This document shows positions 36,801-51,800 of a DNA stretch of 64,000 nucleotides, piece by piece. The DNA is from Oasisia sp. SBJ-2009 (taxonomy: Eukaryota > Annelida > Polychaeta > Sabellida > Siboglinidae). The notes under the pieces are model-generated. The model did no database searches and was not told the DNA's origin. It was given only the letters and a program-made list of their open reading frames with translations. The stretch lies in NCBI GenBank assembly GCA_964017155.1, contig OZ024857.1, forward strand, positions 20,217,404 through 20,281,403. The letters run 5' to 3'. The stretch's first letter is position 1, and every line of letters starts with the position of its first letter. Made by a program: the position numbers and the translations under genes.

Positions 36801-39800
36801 CAACCATTAGAGCTTTGCAAGTGAACTAAATTATGGGCTTGATAATTGTTCTTATGTCTAGTGTTACGTATATCCATGGTACACAAAGCTGCGAGCTGAA
36901 CATAAAAGTTGTTCCTTCTCAGCAAATTTTCCTTACATCTAAAGTGCACACAACGCACAACGATAGGCTTCAATAAATTGACACTTGCTGTAGCTGTCTA
37001 GGAAATCTGATGAAAAATCCCTAGGTTTTTATATAGCTGCATTACTATAACATTAGACCGTCTTCGTTTTTTAAAAGGTATGGAAACTGTACAAATATTC
37101 AATCTGACATGACTACAAATTGTTTAAAAAAAGATATTAATAATATGGTAACTTTCAGTTCCTTGCAAACCAAGCACAGAGGTGCCGCCAGACAAAAGGG
37201 TTGGTTAATCTCAGAATCGTTCATGAATATTCCAGTTGTCAACAGATGAATTGATACTATGCCAATCGTGCAAATGCGACAGGAATATTAAAATTTAAAC
37301 CTCAAAACTGAGGTGGGTTACACATAGATCTACAAATTAAAACATCTTGTGACAAATGAGAGGATTCCTCGTCCACTGTCATCTGACATTTAGGTTCTGG
37401 GTTTAATTAAACACCCTTAGAGAACCAGCAAGTTGCCAGTGAGAACAAAACTGCACTTACCCAATCTCTCCCATAAGACCTCTCTCATGCAACACACGCC
37501 TGAAAACAAACAAACACAGATATTGACATTGTGTCACAGTATCTTATAGTTACGTAAATTTGAATTGATCAACATAAACAGAGATTGCTGAAGTTCACAC
37601 AGTCACTAAAGCATTTTACCAGAGCTGGTGGTGTTTTTTATTTGGTCATCGCCACATAGAGTGAAGAAAATAAATTGCTAAATTAGTGTCATCTATTTGT
37701 TGGAATATGTATTAATGCACATCGATGCTATTGCGGATATCAGAACCCTTTGCATGGTGGGTAATCTCATGACAAACATATCGCACTAGTTGAATTTGAT
37801 GGCTTGTAGCTGATGTTTTTATGCATTTGGATGCAATTTCCAAGCAACATTATAATGACGATGAAACAAACTAAACAAAATGTTGTTCTATTGAAAGAAA
37901 CATGTTTGACAGCATACATAGTTACTAAAATCTGTAACTGCTACCACCATGTCGTAAATATTTGGTTCTTGCACAATAGGCCACTGACTGGAGTAAGTTT
38001 TTCTAAACAGGCCACTGACTGGGATGGTTCCAACCAACTCGTCCTCTTGCATCGACTCGGTCGAATCAGACATTTCCACAAGACCAGTTGCGTTTATTTC
38101 TGCAGTAGCAGTGAATACAACGCTTTGAAATCTAGATATCTATCACACATTATCCAATACCAAACGGGAAGTGTTGCCTGGTTGCGTTTACTTTGATAAA
38201 CACTACTCTGATGTCCCGATCATCAATGGGCTCCACCACTACAGGCACCTAATCTGATAAAACTGCCAATATCTGCCGAATGCAAATGATGAATCTCTGC
38301 AATTGATCATAATTTGATAACGCCGCTAGTACATGCAGCGTGTGTAGATGACGGATGCCTTCAATTGATCGTAATGTGATAACACGTGTGTTACACAACC
38401 GATATAGAAACACGATAATGTGTTCAAATTTTATTTCAGGGCTCTGCAGGAGTTTTTGCTCCAGCAGTTAAGAAATTCCCAGTTACGTCTAGTAATCTAC
38501 GCTAGTACATTCAACACTCAGACCATGACAGGTGGAAATACTGTATTGACCATTAGTACTTTGTCCCCAGAATTCAATATTTGCTTGTTATATTTCTAGT
38601 TAATTTTGTGCCACAGCAAATATACATAGTATTTACTACAATATGCTAAAAGATTGCCTGGTTATTGCTTTCTCAGGTCACCAGAGAGAATTATCAGTCA
38701 CTTCTGTGGATCCTTTATTCACACATTTCATATCTATAGAGGTTATACAAAAAATAATGGATAAGATAAAACAGCTGAGGAAGCAGATCTCTATCAGTGC
38801 AGTGTGGCAAGATTTGTATATTCGAAGCTCAATTTATAATATCCAGTTGTATCTAGTTGTTTCCAGCACTCTGCAGGGTTTTATTAAGCGACCTATTAAT
38901 TGACCTATGTATATAGTATATACTGTGGTTACAATGTTATGATCTTATATGTATAAGGTCACATTGAACTCGTCGGCCCTTTTCAGAACATTCACGCCAA
39001 GTCGACCATTCTATGCTGGCACTGATGGTGGTCCCAGCCAGGGTGCTTGTTGTCCTCAGTGGTTCTTGTATGTCCCAAACTGAGACAGGACCGACATTAA
39101 TGTGATTCTCCAATTCACGAGGGATACAGTCCCCAATGTTGACAGCCAGGTTTTTATACCATATATAACATGCCTGCTGCATCCGGGCATTGAACCCAGG
39201 GATGCAGGCTTGTCAGATGGATGTACTGACCACTACATGTGTACTTGCACGAACATACTGTCTGACTTAATCCAACCTCAATGTTGGTCATTGTTACGTC
39301 ATTAAGCGCAGTGGATGTGGCCATCCATCATGACATAAGAGACAGAACTAGGACACAGGAGGTGACACTGATGTTAATCTTCCACATCCTCACTGCAGTG
39401 AATAACAAATGGTCGTAATCCAATTGTTATGTAAATTTAATTACCGGGCCCTTCAAAGTACTGGTAATGTTAAAAAATTCATAGTTTGGTAATGCTCACG
39501 GACTACCTAAGGACCAAATAATGTTCCCATCTGAAGTGTTTTTCGTCGTTCAAATTCAATCAGTTCAACTTAAAACATGCGGAAATCTTGTTTAAAATTT
39601 ACTACAATTAATGCATTCACAGCAGTAATGTTTCACTCTTCCATGATGTTTATACACAAAAAAATTGTTTTATCCTTGTATAACCCACATGTCGGCCTAG
39701 TATCTGATTTGTCTGCGCAACAGAGGTTAGAGGAGTGCAATTTTAGCTTTTGTTTGTGCATAAAACAGAGACAATCTACACCATTAGCAAACGTGTACAC

Positions 39801-42800
39801 TGATTTGTCGAGGAGAGAGAGAAAGGGTTAAAATAAACACTGCTAAAAGAAGGAATGCAGTGATACGAAACATTCAAAAGTGTTTACCCAACTCTGTCTG
39901 GCAACTGATTTTTGTTTTACAAATTAACCCATCCTCTATTCTGTGAAAAGAATAAACTCTCATTAAAATTATTTCTGAAATAAATACTTAATTTAGAAAT
40001 GATGGTTTATAATTAGTTTCTATGACTTGTACATTGCTACTACATTTGTAACAGCAACATTCACTTGTACAAGGCCCTAAGACACGATCAACACATTTGA
40101 ATGACAACCTTTCAACAGACTATGCAACGTGGTGCGTGACATGAATACATCAAATACAGGAAAACCCTGGAAAGATGCGTAAAAAAAGAAACAGCGACAA
40201 TTCACTTAACGCTAACCACATTTGCACATAGCTAAAGTTCTAGGATTGATGTAATTCTTCAGAGACGAGAATCTGTGCCAATCCTGTTTTTCCGATGCGA
40301 CGACAGAACACTTTGTTGTTGACAAGCGTCTGACAGGAGCTAAGACAACCACGACTGACTGAGACGGGCCAACCATCAAGACACTGTACTTCATCTCTCT
40401 GTTTCTCAGACAGCCCAAAATAACTCCTATAACTAAAGCAAATAGCGGTTGATCCCCTTATGTTGGTAGCTCACCGTGGGGGGTTTACGAGGAACATTTA
40501 ACAAATATCTGTTCATTAGTTAGTGCCACCCACAAAACCATTTACTTGTGTCAGTATCTCATTAAATTACACTACATTGTAGTCAACGATAATAAATTAT
40601 CAAATTAATAATGCCAATAAATTACGAAAAACAACAACAAATTGTACAATCAAACAAGACAAAACCAGGAGTTTGTGTATTTAAATAAACTTAATCATAT
40701 TACCCTGATTGAAACCCCAAAGTTGTGAAAATCAACTGAAAACAATTGCACAATCAAACAGGGAAAGAATGCGATTGTTTTAAAAAACAAAAATAGCTGG
40801 AGACCTCCCACTATGCTTGCAAGACCTGGGGACCGTTTCCAAACCATCCTCCAAAAGTTGCTCTTTAAAATCAACTTCACCTTTAATGGTGATCTTGTAC
40901 ATGAAAATCTGTCAACATCTTCACGTCACATAACTAGTAACACTGGAACATGGGGGTGGTGATTTCCATAAAAAAATCCCTTCATTGTCACAACAGCTTC
41001 TGTTTAAAGACATATTTTCCCGTGAGCTCATTATCCCAGTCTGTGTAGGAAGACTGAGGGGAAGAATGCGTGCCCCCCACCAGGTATAAACCTGTCTCCT
41101 CCCTGGCACCACGCGACCCACGCTGGCTCCGTTCACCTGCCAGATGGCCGCCAGGTAATCCATCTCTGACAGCTGCCCCACACTCCTCCGACACACTCCA
41201 CACTCCTCCGACACACCCCACACTCCTCCGACACACCCCACACTCCTCCGACACACTCCTCCGACACACTCCACACTCCTCCGACACACCCCACACTCCT
41301 CCTACACACCCCACACTCCTCCGACACACCCCACACTCCTCCGACACACTCCACACTCCTCCGACACACTCCACACTCCTCCGACACACTCCACACTCCT
41401 CCGACACACCCCACACTCCTCCGACACACTCCTCCGACACACTCCACACTCCTCCGACACACCCCACACTCCTCCTACACACCCCACACTCCTCCTACAC
41501 ACCCCACACTCCTCCGACACACCCCACACTCCTCCTACACACCCCACACTCCTCCGACACACCCCACACTCCTCCGACACACTCCACACTCCTCCGACAC
41601 ACTCCACACTCCTCCGACACACTCCACACTCCTCCGACACACTCCACACTCCTCCGACACACCCCACACTCCTCCGACACACTCCACACTCCTCCGACAC
41701 ACACTCCACACTCCTCCGACACACTCCACACTCCTCCGACACACCCCACACTCCTCCGACACATGCCACACTCCTGCGACACACTCCACACTCCTCCGAC
41801 ACACTCCTCCGACACACTCCACACACCTCCGACACACTCCACACTCCTCCGACACACCCCACACTCCTCCGACACACTCCACACTCCTCCGACACACACT
41901 CCACACTCCTCCGACACACTCCACACTCCTCCGACACACTCCACACTCCTCCGACACACCCCACACTCCTCCGACACAGCCCACACTCCTCCGACACATG
42001 CCACACTCCTGCGACACACTCCACACTCCTCCGACACACTCCTCCGACACACTCCACACTCCTCCGACACACTCCACACTCCTCCGACACACTCCTCCGA
42101 CACACCCCACACTCCTCCGACACACCCCACACTCCTCCGACACACTCCACACTCCTCCGACACACTCCACACTCCTCCGACACACCCCACACTCCTCCGA
42201 CACACTCCACACTCCTCCGACACATGCCACACTCCTGCGACACACCCCACACTCCTCCGACACACCCCACACTCCTCCGACACACTCCACACTCCTCCGA
42301 CACACTCCCCCCCACCTCCGACACATCCAGAGCAGATTAAACAACTGCTGAGAAACCAACGCAGGCTCACACGAGGCAACGTTGTAGATGCATGCATTTG
42401 AGTGGCATGTATTCAATCATGTATTTAACACAGAATCTCCAACTTTCAGTATTGCTAATAATTTAAATGCTTTTTTAATTTAATAAAAAAAATATTAAAA
42501 AAATAATTTAAATGTTTAAATGCCTCTGGCAAATTTTACATCCCCAAAACAGTCTTCTGGCCAATGAATTAGTTGAAAGAAATTACATGTAATTTTTAAT
42601 AAAACAAATTACATATAATTTAAATAAAATATGTCCAACTTGCGGCACACATTCATATTGTCAGTTAGTTATGTTTAGTTAGCCCGGTTTCAGGTTTTAA
42701 GAACCTCCAACTTTAACGTTAATAAATTTGAGTGTGTCCGGCAACACTTACGTCTAACAAGACCTCTGTCTTCCCTCACTATCTTATTAGCCAACTAGTC

Positions 42801-45800
42801 AAAAATGATGGAAAACAGATTTCTAGGAACAACAAGACCTCTGTCTTCCCTCACTATCTGGACAGACAATTAGTTAAAAAAAAGATGGAAAACTGATTTC
42901 TAAAAAAATAGGCCAAACAAGCATCTTGTATTTGAATGACATTTAACAACATTCCTAAAGCTTGTTTGATAAAATATCAGGCTTACAATTTTGCTAATTG
43001 TTGGGTCAAGCGTGTGTCAGGCAACAGTACAGTACGCCTCCGCAATATTTCTCCTCCCCCCCACTGTCTGGGCAGCCAATCAGAGTCAAGAAAGAAAATT
43101 CAGTTCTAGGAAACAAGGTGAATTGGGGAAGTGCGCATCTGACCATTATATAAAAAAGCTCGATTAATGAACCCAATTACATCTACTCAGTTTAGCAGGA
43201 TGATCGGACAAGAGCACAATTCTTGTCATACCTGGTGTATACCTGGTGTTCCCCTCACCCATCCGCCCCAGAGATATTTCAAAATTACCAGCAAACAATC
43301 ACTTCCCACGGATCCGGCCAAGTGTGTTGTGAATAATGACATTAAATCAGACAATTCATCACAATAACCGTGGCGGGGCGACCACGTTTACAACTGCGAG
43401 TCTTGCTCGGCTGCCATTAAACTGTCATGTCAGAATCAACTGACAACTCACGCCATTCTTCAATATTTTTAGGTCAACAAATGGCAGGGTAAACATTCTC
43501 AGGGAAGCCCTGACTTTGTGTCTTTTACTAATGAAATGTTTATTTAAATTTCACACAAAAGTCTACTTACATCATGAAACAAAAATTACTCAGCTAACGG
43601 TCAGGAAATGCCACAGTGACTATTCACAGCTATGCTTTAACAAAATTATTTGTGTCTTTTTAAAGCAAGGCTGTCTGCTCATTGACCTAGGATCAGCCTG
43701 AAGTGCTAATTATTGGCAGGAAGTCAGTAGAATCAGCTGTGTTTTACCCACATTTGTAGATAATGACTGCTGAATGTTTTGCTTATGAACTGAACATTTT
43801 GGAGACAAAAGTAAGCAGCAAACACAAATTGGAAACACAGTTTTAAGTTTACTGAATGTAATTTGGCAGGCAGTATTATTGTCAACATATTTATTATAAT
43901 ATTAAGAATTGGGATTGAATTTAAACTTTCAATACTTTTGAAGGCTGATTCCGAAAACAACTACATCATCCTGTACACAGGTTTGTTTACTAAACAAATC
44001 ACAGGGAGTAGAAATATTCACGGCAGCCCTGCAATGTGTGCATGGCCACGCAGGAGATGAAACTGCAAGGAAAAACAGTCTAAGTATATCTGTTCCCGGT
44101 GAGCTTAGCGTAGCTGAGACAAGGATAAAGTTGCCCCAGTTACTGGCATTTATCAGCAGGGAGTTGACACAAATCTCAGTGGTGGACTATTTATCAAAAT
44201 GTATATCGTTGTTCCAGTCATCCAGTACTACACGAACCAGCTGCAAAACACACTTGGAACGTATTCGTGGTTCTTCACATGGTGCTAGAATCATGAAATC
44301 TCATAAACACAATCTCATGCAACAGCTAGCATGGAATTTGAACCAACTAGGTTGACCTATTTGATAAAATCATATTTTATAAACCTATTTGTAGTGTCAT
44401 TTGTTATCCAGAACAGCTACAGAAACTGTTTTGTGTCTGACACTTAGAGAATCCTGCAGTCAAATAAAACAGTTAACAACGTTTGAACATAAATGAAATC
44501 ACCTTCAGAGAGTAACATCCATGTTGTTCACGCCATTGGGGATTACAGACTACCCACAAAAACACCGTTGGAATGTGGGCGATGTTCATCAGACCTTGTC
44601 GAAATCACGCAGTCCAATGCGATGACTAACGTGGAAATTTGAACATAAATAACATCTGCAGCCTTGATCCCGCCCCTGGACCCCCCTGGCCAGGGTACCC
44701 CATAGAAAATACCCTGGTGAATGTCTCATTTCAAAGCCCCAGGACAATGCCCCACTGCTCCATTGTGTTGATCTCTAGCTCTCTCTGTTAACAGCGACAA
44801 GATAGCATCACCCACCGTCACCCAGCGTCGTCACCCAGCGTCTCAACTGCCGTATATTTGTGCTGACATTAGCAAGTGATCTGAGTAAACACGCCCGTTT
44901 CCGAAAAAGTTAAACCCGTTTCACACAAACGCACACAGCCACGTTTTACACGCATACACACACACACACACACACACATCCACAGTGGTACTGCTACATT
45001 CCGCAAGTAAACACACTCGCGCATTCCTTCTTTTACGCTTTTCAGATCCGCACGCCAGCTGCCACATGAAACGCCCTAACAGGTATACAAGTCTGGTGAA
45101 GCGTGACGAAATGTGTGAACTATGCAAACAGCTACACAGTCGTTTGTAAGAAGCGTGACACTGGAATCTGACACGTCTACGCCTCAGTCGTGGACTGACA
45201 GCGGGACACAGATAAACCGGAACCACAACAAAGTCGCCTGCTTCAGTTTCTGTGTGTTGCTACTGCCAAGGTGGGGTAGGGTGATGTTTCCCAGCTGTCT
45301 CCAAGGGCCCAGACATTCAGTCCAGGGCTGACATGTCCCAAGGCTAGGCACTGATAGGGTTACCTACCTTGCTGAGCTATTACGGCACACTTGTCTGGGA
45401 CACAGCAAGGCTGCACGCTGGATATTTGACGACCTCACTTGTCACAGCCCAAGAGATTCCGTTCAGGATATTTAGTCAAGCATGAGGAATTTGAATTTCC
45501 TTCGTACACAAACAGTCATCAAGACAACAATGAAACCCTCAATAGGAAATTCCACCTAACGGATCAATTAGATCTTATACACAAACAAAGACGGGCGATT
45601 ATAAGACACCCAATAGCAAGAACGTCTGAGAGAAGAAAGGCTGGACCCTAAATGACCAACCCACCACATATCTTAACCTTTGAATGACGGACTTCCACAC
45701 TGCATTGCCCTTTGCGTAACCTCCAACGTACCAGCTTTCTACGGACAATAAAGCATGGCTTACCAGAACTCCACCATGATTCCTTCCCATTTCTGGCAGA

Positions 45801-48800
45801 AATCCTTATATTCCGGCTGTCTCTGGATTGCTGGCCCGAGCCGCAATTGAATCTCCGTCATGTCCGACTCAACACAATACCGCTAAACATCCATCGTACT
45901 TCACACTTCCATCAGCGAGCATGAAAAGTTTGCCCAAGTCCAAAACCAAACCAAGGAACGAACGACCCACGCCAGGAATCTGCAGCAGATTAACTAATCT
46001 GGCGCTGGCCGGGATTATCAGCTGTTTGAAGCTCTGGAGCGACTAAAGTGACCCTGGACTGGTCATCCCATCACAACAACAGGGTGACCCGTCAATCTCT
46101 CACTCCCGATTATCTAAGGATGCATGGTCTACTCCTTGGCAGCCTCTTACTGCCGCCTGTATACACATTCCTGACCTCTGAACTGACCAGAGCTGGACTG
46201 AGATGGACATCAGCCATCAACAGAAAGACCTACTTTATTTGGACCATTTCACTAAGGTTCTCATGAGCTGTTAGGCCCAATTCTGCTCAGTGGTGTATGC
46301 GGAAAATTATCAACACTAGGACATACTATCAGGATTTCCAGTCACCGAAAGAGAATGCTGTCACTGACCACTATGCTTATGGGAATATTATGCCAACACA
46401 CCCCAGAAAAGCTGTTTAGTTAGTTTTTTTATTCAAAATCACATGTTCCAAGACTTATGCTTTACCCATACACAAGTAACAAGTAGTGAACGCTGGTCTG
46501 TACACGGAATTTGTTTCATGTCACGTGTGAGATTTTTAAGGTTTGTTTCGAAGGATGTAGGTAATAACTAGGTATGCATAGGTTTTACATGGAACTAACA
46601 AACCTGTATTATTGTATGCATTACAACAGTGAACATAATCAGGTGTTGGATCAGCCTGTGACTGTAGACAGTCATGTAATTATGGCAATGATAATACTAA
46701 ATGCATTGTGTGTTCTTTAAAAAGCAGACACTCGGTAAGACTGCTGTAACATTAATCGGACACTCAGTAAGACTGCTGTAACATTGAAAGGAGACGCAGT
46801 AAGACTGCTTTAACATTAAACGGACACTCAGTAAGACTGGTGTAACATTAAACAGACACTATAAATGTTGTGTACACAGGAGAAACGCCCACGCTCCTGT
46901 GTCACTGACCTGCCAGAAAGGGACGGTTCCTTGAAGACATCCTGCTGGAGACGAAGCCCCAGCACAAGTAACACACACTCCCACCTAGATAATCGCTGCT
47001 CCCTGCGGGCAATCTTAACACTTCTGGGAGAACGTGTCTGGTGTATTCCAAGAATAACAGCACCAAAGTTAATTATGGCCATGGTGTTAATTTTGCCATC
47101 GGCTAAACAGAGTCCAAGATCATTGGCAAAAAACTTACACCTGAGAAACAGGGAAGTGGGGTGGGGTGGGGTGGGGTGGGGTGGGGTGGGGTGGGGTGGG
47201 GTGGGGTGGGGTGGGGGTAAAGTGCCAGTCATATTGCACCAGCTGTTTAAAACGGAGGGCATGGGAGATAATATTATATATGACATGTTATATGCATATG
47301 TACATATATGTTATATTTATATTAAGTGTTACTTATATTATAACAAAAAATATTTAGATACTAATTTCCAGATTAAAATTATGTCCAGGCTGTTCACAAT
47401 ATGTCTAATGATTATCATAGTTAATAAAATAAAAATGCATAGAAATATTGGTAAGACTTCTTTATCCAGATTACTAAAAAAAATAAGATGAAACTGAAAA
47501 TTAAGTATTTATTTAAACTGTTAGAATATAAGATTTTACAATATATAGGTGCAGGCTTGCTTAGATCTACCTACATAGTTCTTACCAATAAATAATTTGA
47601 CCTCGGTGACTTACTGAATAACCAGTCTACTCAATTTTAAATCTTACGTGGGTAAAAAAAAACTTTAAAAGAAACTTTCAAGAGATAACTATGAACAGAT
47701 GATAACCGCAATTTTTTTGGAGACACTATGCAATGGATTGTCAGGTATTTGAACTGCTAAGGGTCAGAGTCACCTGTTACTTTGACAAGATTTAGTGCAA
47801 AGCATCCAGGCATTAAATCTTGTTAACTGTCCACTCACTGTGCAACAAGTGGGTTGACTGCGCGAGAGACTTGTGCTTAGCGGACTCCATTTGCACCTGT
47901 GTACATGAACGTGTAACACGACACTTGGTACACATAAACTACAGCACAGGGCCTTTTAATAGCCCATTATATATTGTTACAACACATGTACACATTAACA
48001 GGCTGTCCGCCGGTAGCATTCAACTAGTAGGAGACTACCTGCGTAATCTTATCTCGCCCGGGATCTTTCGACAGGATACGAACACAACAGAAGTAAGAGG
48101 ACATTCAAATCGTAGATAAACACACAATAATACCAGGAGAACAGCTGCAGTGAATGACTCATGTTAGAAGATTGAAACAAGAGCCGAGATATAGCACAAG
48201 AGTTTATTGTTCGGAGTAACCTCGTGGCACACTATGTACCCTAACCACTGAAGTGAACTTAGGGCAGTTTCACTACCCATACTAGCAATGTTTATATCAC
48301 TATTACTGCAATACCATTCTGACAGCACCACAGCGATATTTAAAAAATATCACGAAATAGCAAATACCAGGAAAAGTAATCTGAAACCATGATTTATGGG
48401 TGGTGTGGCTTATTCAGTTTTTTTACAGCATAGCTTGAAGCTGTCTATTGTGGAACCAACAGACAGATGGGGCTACAATGATTACCATACGCTGGCTAGA
48501 AATAACCGACTAAAACTCACTGAGACAAAAATCTAGCATTGACATTTAAATGACACGAACAATAAACAGTAAGCACAAACGCGAACAGCTACATGCTTTT
48601 ATGACACACGCGTACACACAGGTAATGAGCAGATAAGAGGTAATAAAATGTCACCAGAGGTAATAAAATGTCACCTGGCAATGTCACCAACGTGACAACG
48701 GAGAGATCAAGCTAACGGCAGTTGACAATCTGAGCGAGACAAAGCCGTCACAATCCAGTCAAAACAAAGTGAAATAAAACTCCGTAATTACTGCGTCCAC

Positions 48801-51800
48801 GGAGAACGTCGCGTTATAAATGTCGCTGCATGTTTTAACCAATCACACATGCGCAAAATATGTCAACACTTTCTGTGTCAATAAACGACGCTGGTACACT
48901 TGCCTAAACCAGGATACAACTAACAAAGGCCCTTCCCCACTTTGCATAAAGTCTCCATACCAGAAATACCAAGACCTTAGTCACCCCGGTCTGAGTCGGT
49001 AGGTGCCTTATAACAAGACAAAGCATGTGGCTTACCACTTCCACAATTTGTCCTTAATTTGTTTAGTGAATTACATCACCACCGCGGTTCACTGAAAACA
49101 AACTAATGTTTGTAATGATGCTCACGCTAACATGGGATTTCAATTCAGCCCCCAATTGAAATTGTATAGGGCTGATAACATTATGTACTATTCCATGACA
49201 GCAATTTCTAAATAAGTGTATACAATTTAATATTCTTCTTGCTGAAGCTGAATTTGTAAACAAATAACAGAAATAAATATGTATGCATTTAACAGTGCAC
49301 AATGTTTTTTTATATGACACAAACAAACACGGACTTGAACACAGAAAATGAAAGAAAACAAGCAGACAGAAACGAGGTGATAAATAGTGAATGATGACAG
49401 GGAGGTAGCTGTGTTGACCTGGAACACAGCAGCCCTGAGAACCCAAGGGGGGGTGGTGGATGGCAAGAGCTAGTGGGAGCCTTGTGCCACATGGCACGAA
49501 GAGGATACGTAATAAAATGGCCAAAAAGACATTCCCATGCAGTCATACTGTCACGCTCCATGATATGACATATCACCAGACTTGTCCAACAGGCAGAGAC
49601 GTCACAGTTCTGTCACCGAAATGCTTAGGGGTGGTGTTATGCATTCGCAGTCAAGAAAAATGTAACCATTTCATAATTATCCAAGATTTTTCCACCCCTA
49701 CCATTACGGGATTTGTCTACCTCTAACAATAAATGACTTGTCCACCCCTAACAATACATGATTTGTAGCCCTAACAATACACAATTTGCACACCCTTACC
49801 AATACACAATTTGTGTACCTCTACCAATACACAATTTGTCCATGCCTACCAATACACAATTTGTCCATGCCTACCAATACACAATTTGTCCATCTCTACC
49901 AATACACAATCTGTCTACCCCTTACCAATACACAATCTGTCTACCCCCTACCAATACACAATTTGTCCACCCTTACCAATACACAATTTGTCCACCCGTA
50001 CCAATACACAAATTGTCCACCCCTACCAATACACAATTTGTCCACCCCTTCCAATACACAATTTGTACACATCTACCAATACACAATTTGTCTACCCTTT
50101 ACCAATACACAATTTGTCCACCCCTACCAATACACAATTTGTCTACACCTACCAATACACAATTTGTCTACACCTACCAATACACAATTTGTCCACCCCT
50201 ACCAATACACAATTTGTCTACACCTACCAATACACAATTTGTCTACACCTCAGCTAATACTCACTAGATTCAATCAACTATATGAACTGGCAGCCAAGAC
50301 ATGATCCTCCATACATAATTACATACCACCCCAAAGCAACTAAAGCCATCCATATTCCACACACAATGTTTACACTTCGAGGACATGATGAACCCATACA
50401 GCCTCCCCTGATACTCCCGACGGCTGTAACACTAACACGAGAATACATAATTTCTATGCTCGATATGCAAGCCTGCACTAATTTGCCACAAAAGAATTTC
50501 CTAACCTTTGTAACCTCATGAATTTTCCAACACAATATGTCTGTGTTGGGACCGGCGTGTGTGAAGCCTGACGATTAGTCTAAACCAACCGGTGACAGGA
50601 AGCACTCCTGTTGAATTAAGCGGCAGGGATGTGTTACTTTTGACCGTATCCACTGAACAATATGGAGGACTTTTTACATGTTGAACTGGACTGATTGGAT
50701 GTAATAAGTTTTCATTTGGAGTTGGCATCCTAAACAAGTCAGAGACGGAAGCAGATCTGAGCAAGGCAGATCAGTAGAATGCGGGTTAACTGATGGACAT
50801 TGCATATCACCACTTGGAAACCTTATGAAGGGAAATGATCTACAGGAAGATCGGTGAGACGATGACAAGATGAACCAGACAAGTACTGGAAGTGCACCAT
50901 CTGTCCGAGGACAGTGCAAGACAGGCAGATGAACATACTAAGCAGTGCCCATACCGACCACAATACTGAAATGAGTTAAGCTAAAAGCATTGTGCTATTT
51001 TAGCGACCATTACACAATGAAAGATACAGATGCATCATTAAACAAGTTATTAAATAAAATGAACAAGTAGAAATGTCGGTGATATTATCTGTGCTGTTTG
51101 TCACATCTTATGTGGACATTCAATGCATTTCTCATGTGACAAGGGTACTTTATGACATGAATAAGACACACACCAATTGATCCAGTGCAAACAGTGTTAC
51201 CATTAACTGATTAATTTCATGCACGATTATATTCTTATAACATAAGTCACTTGCATCAGTGCAGCACAGTTTCATCATTAATTGATTACTTTTAGCCATG
51301 AATATATTCTTATAACCATAAGTCACTATTACACTTGCATCTGCAGGTGTAGTTTCATTTGTTCTGGCATAACTTCAGTAAAACAGTTAATTAACCACGA
51401 CTAGTTTTTTCCAGAACCGAGTACACCTTGGAGGGTAGTGCTGGTGCTTCATAGCACCATAAAGTCTGCCATTACGACATCGTGGCCCATTGCACTTGAA
51501 ATAATCATGAAACTGGAGTCAGAACAGCACTAAATTGAGATGGTATCATTCTCGCATGCTGTCAATGTCCTACTGACGTCCACGCAGAGATACCCACATT
51601 TACACATATCCCAATTTCACACCCAAACTGCTATCTTGTGTATATCTGTTTCAGCTCCGTGGCCTTAAAAAGTCCACTTTGACAGCATCAATCACAATAT
51701 TATCAACATTTTCAGCTGGTGTTTTATTGCTACGTGCAGTCAAAACTAAATGTCAGAGATAGCTGTGGTTTGACAAGAGTTATCCACGATTAAGACTAAC

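Noticed and set aside
37888..38110. Minus-strand frame [20 protein letters not shown]
   Set aside because: Looks mildly exon-like, but in-phase splicing from exon 2 hits a stop and no donor fits exon 3.
41101..41180. Possible exon reading [14 protein letters not shown] on the minus strand
   Set aside because: Visible exons 2 and 3 already join in phase and match CTNND2 contiguously, so no exon is needed here; phases do not fit either.
41070..42416. Long ORFs of 293-443 codons on both strands
   Set aside because: By-products of the 20-bp minisatellite.
45439..46266. Several short plus-strand ORFs in a GC-richer part of the long intron
   Set aside because: No domain, no consistent splicing and no similarity I recognise.
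49758..50304. Three overlapping ORFs of about 150-170 codons with the same repeat peptide
   Set aside because: A 25-bp minisatellite gives the same peptide in all three frames.
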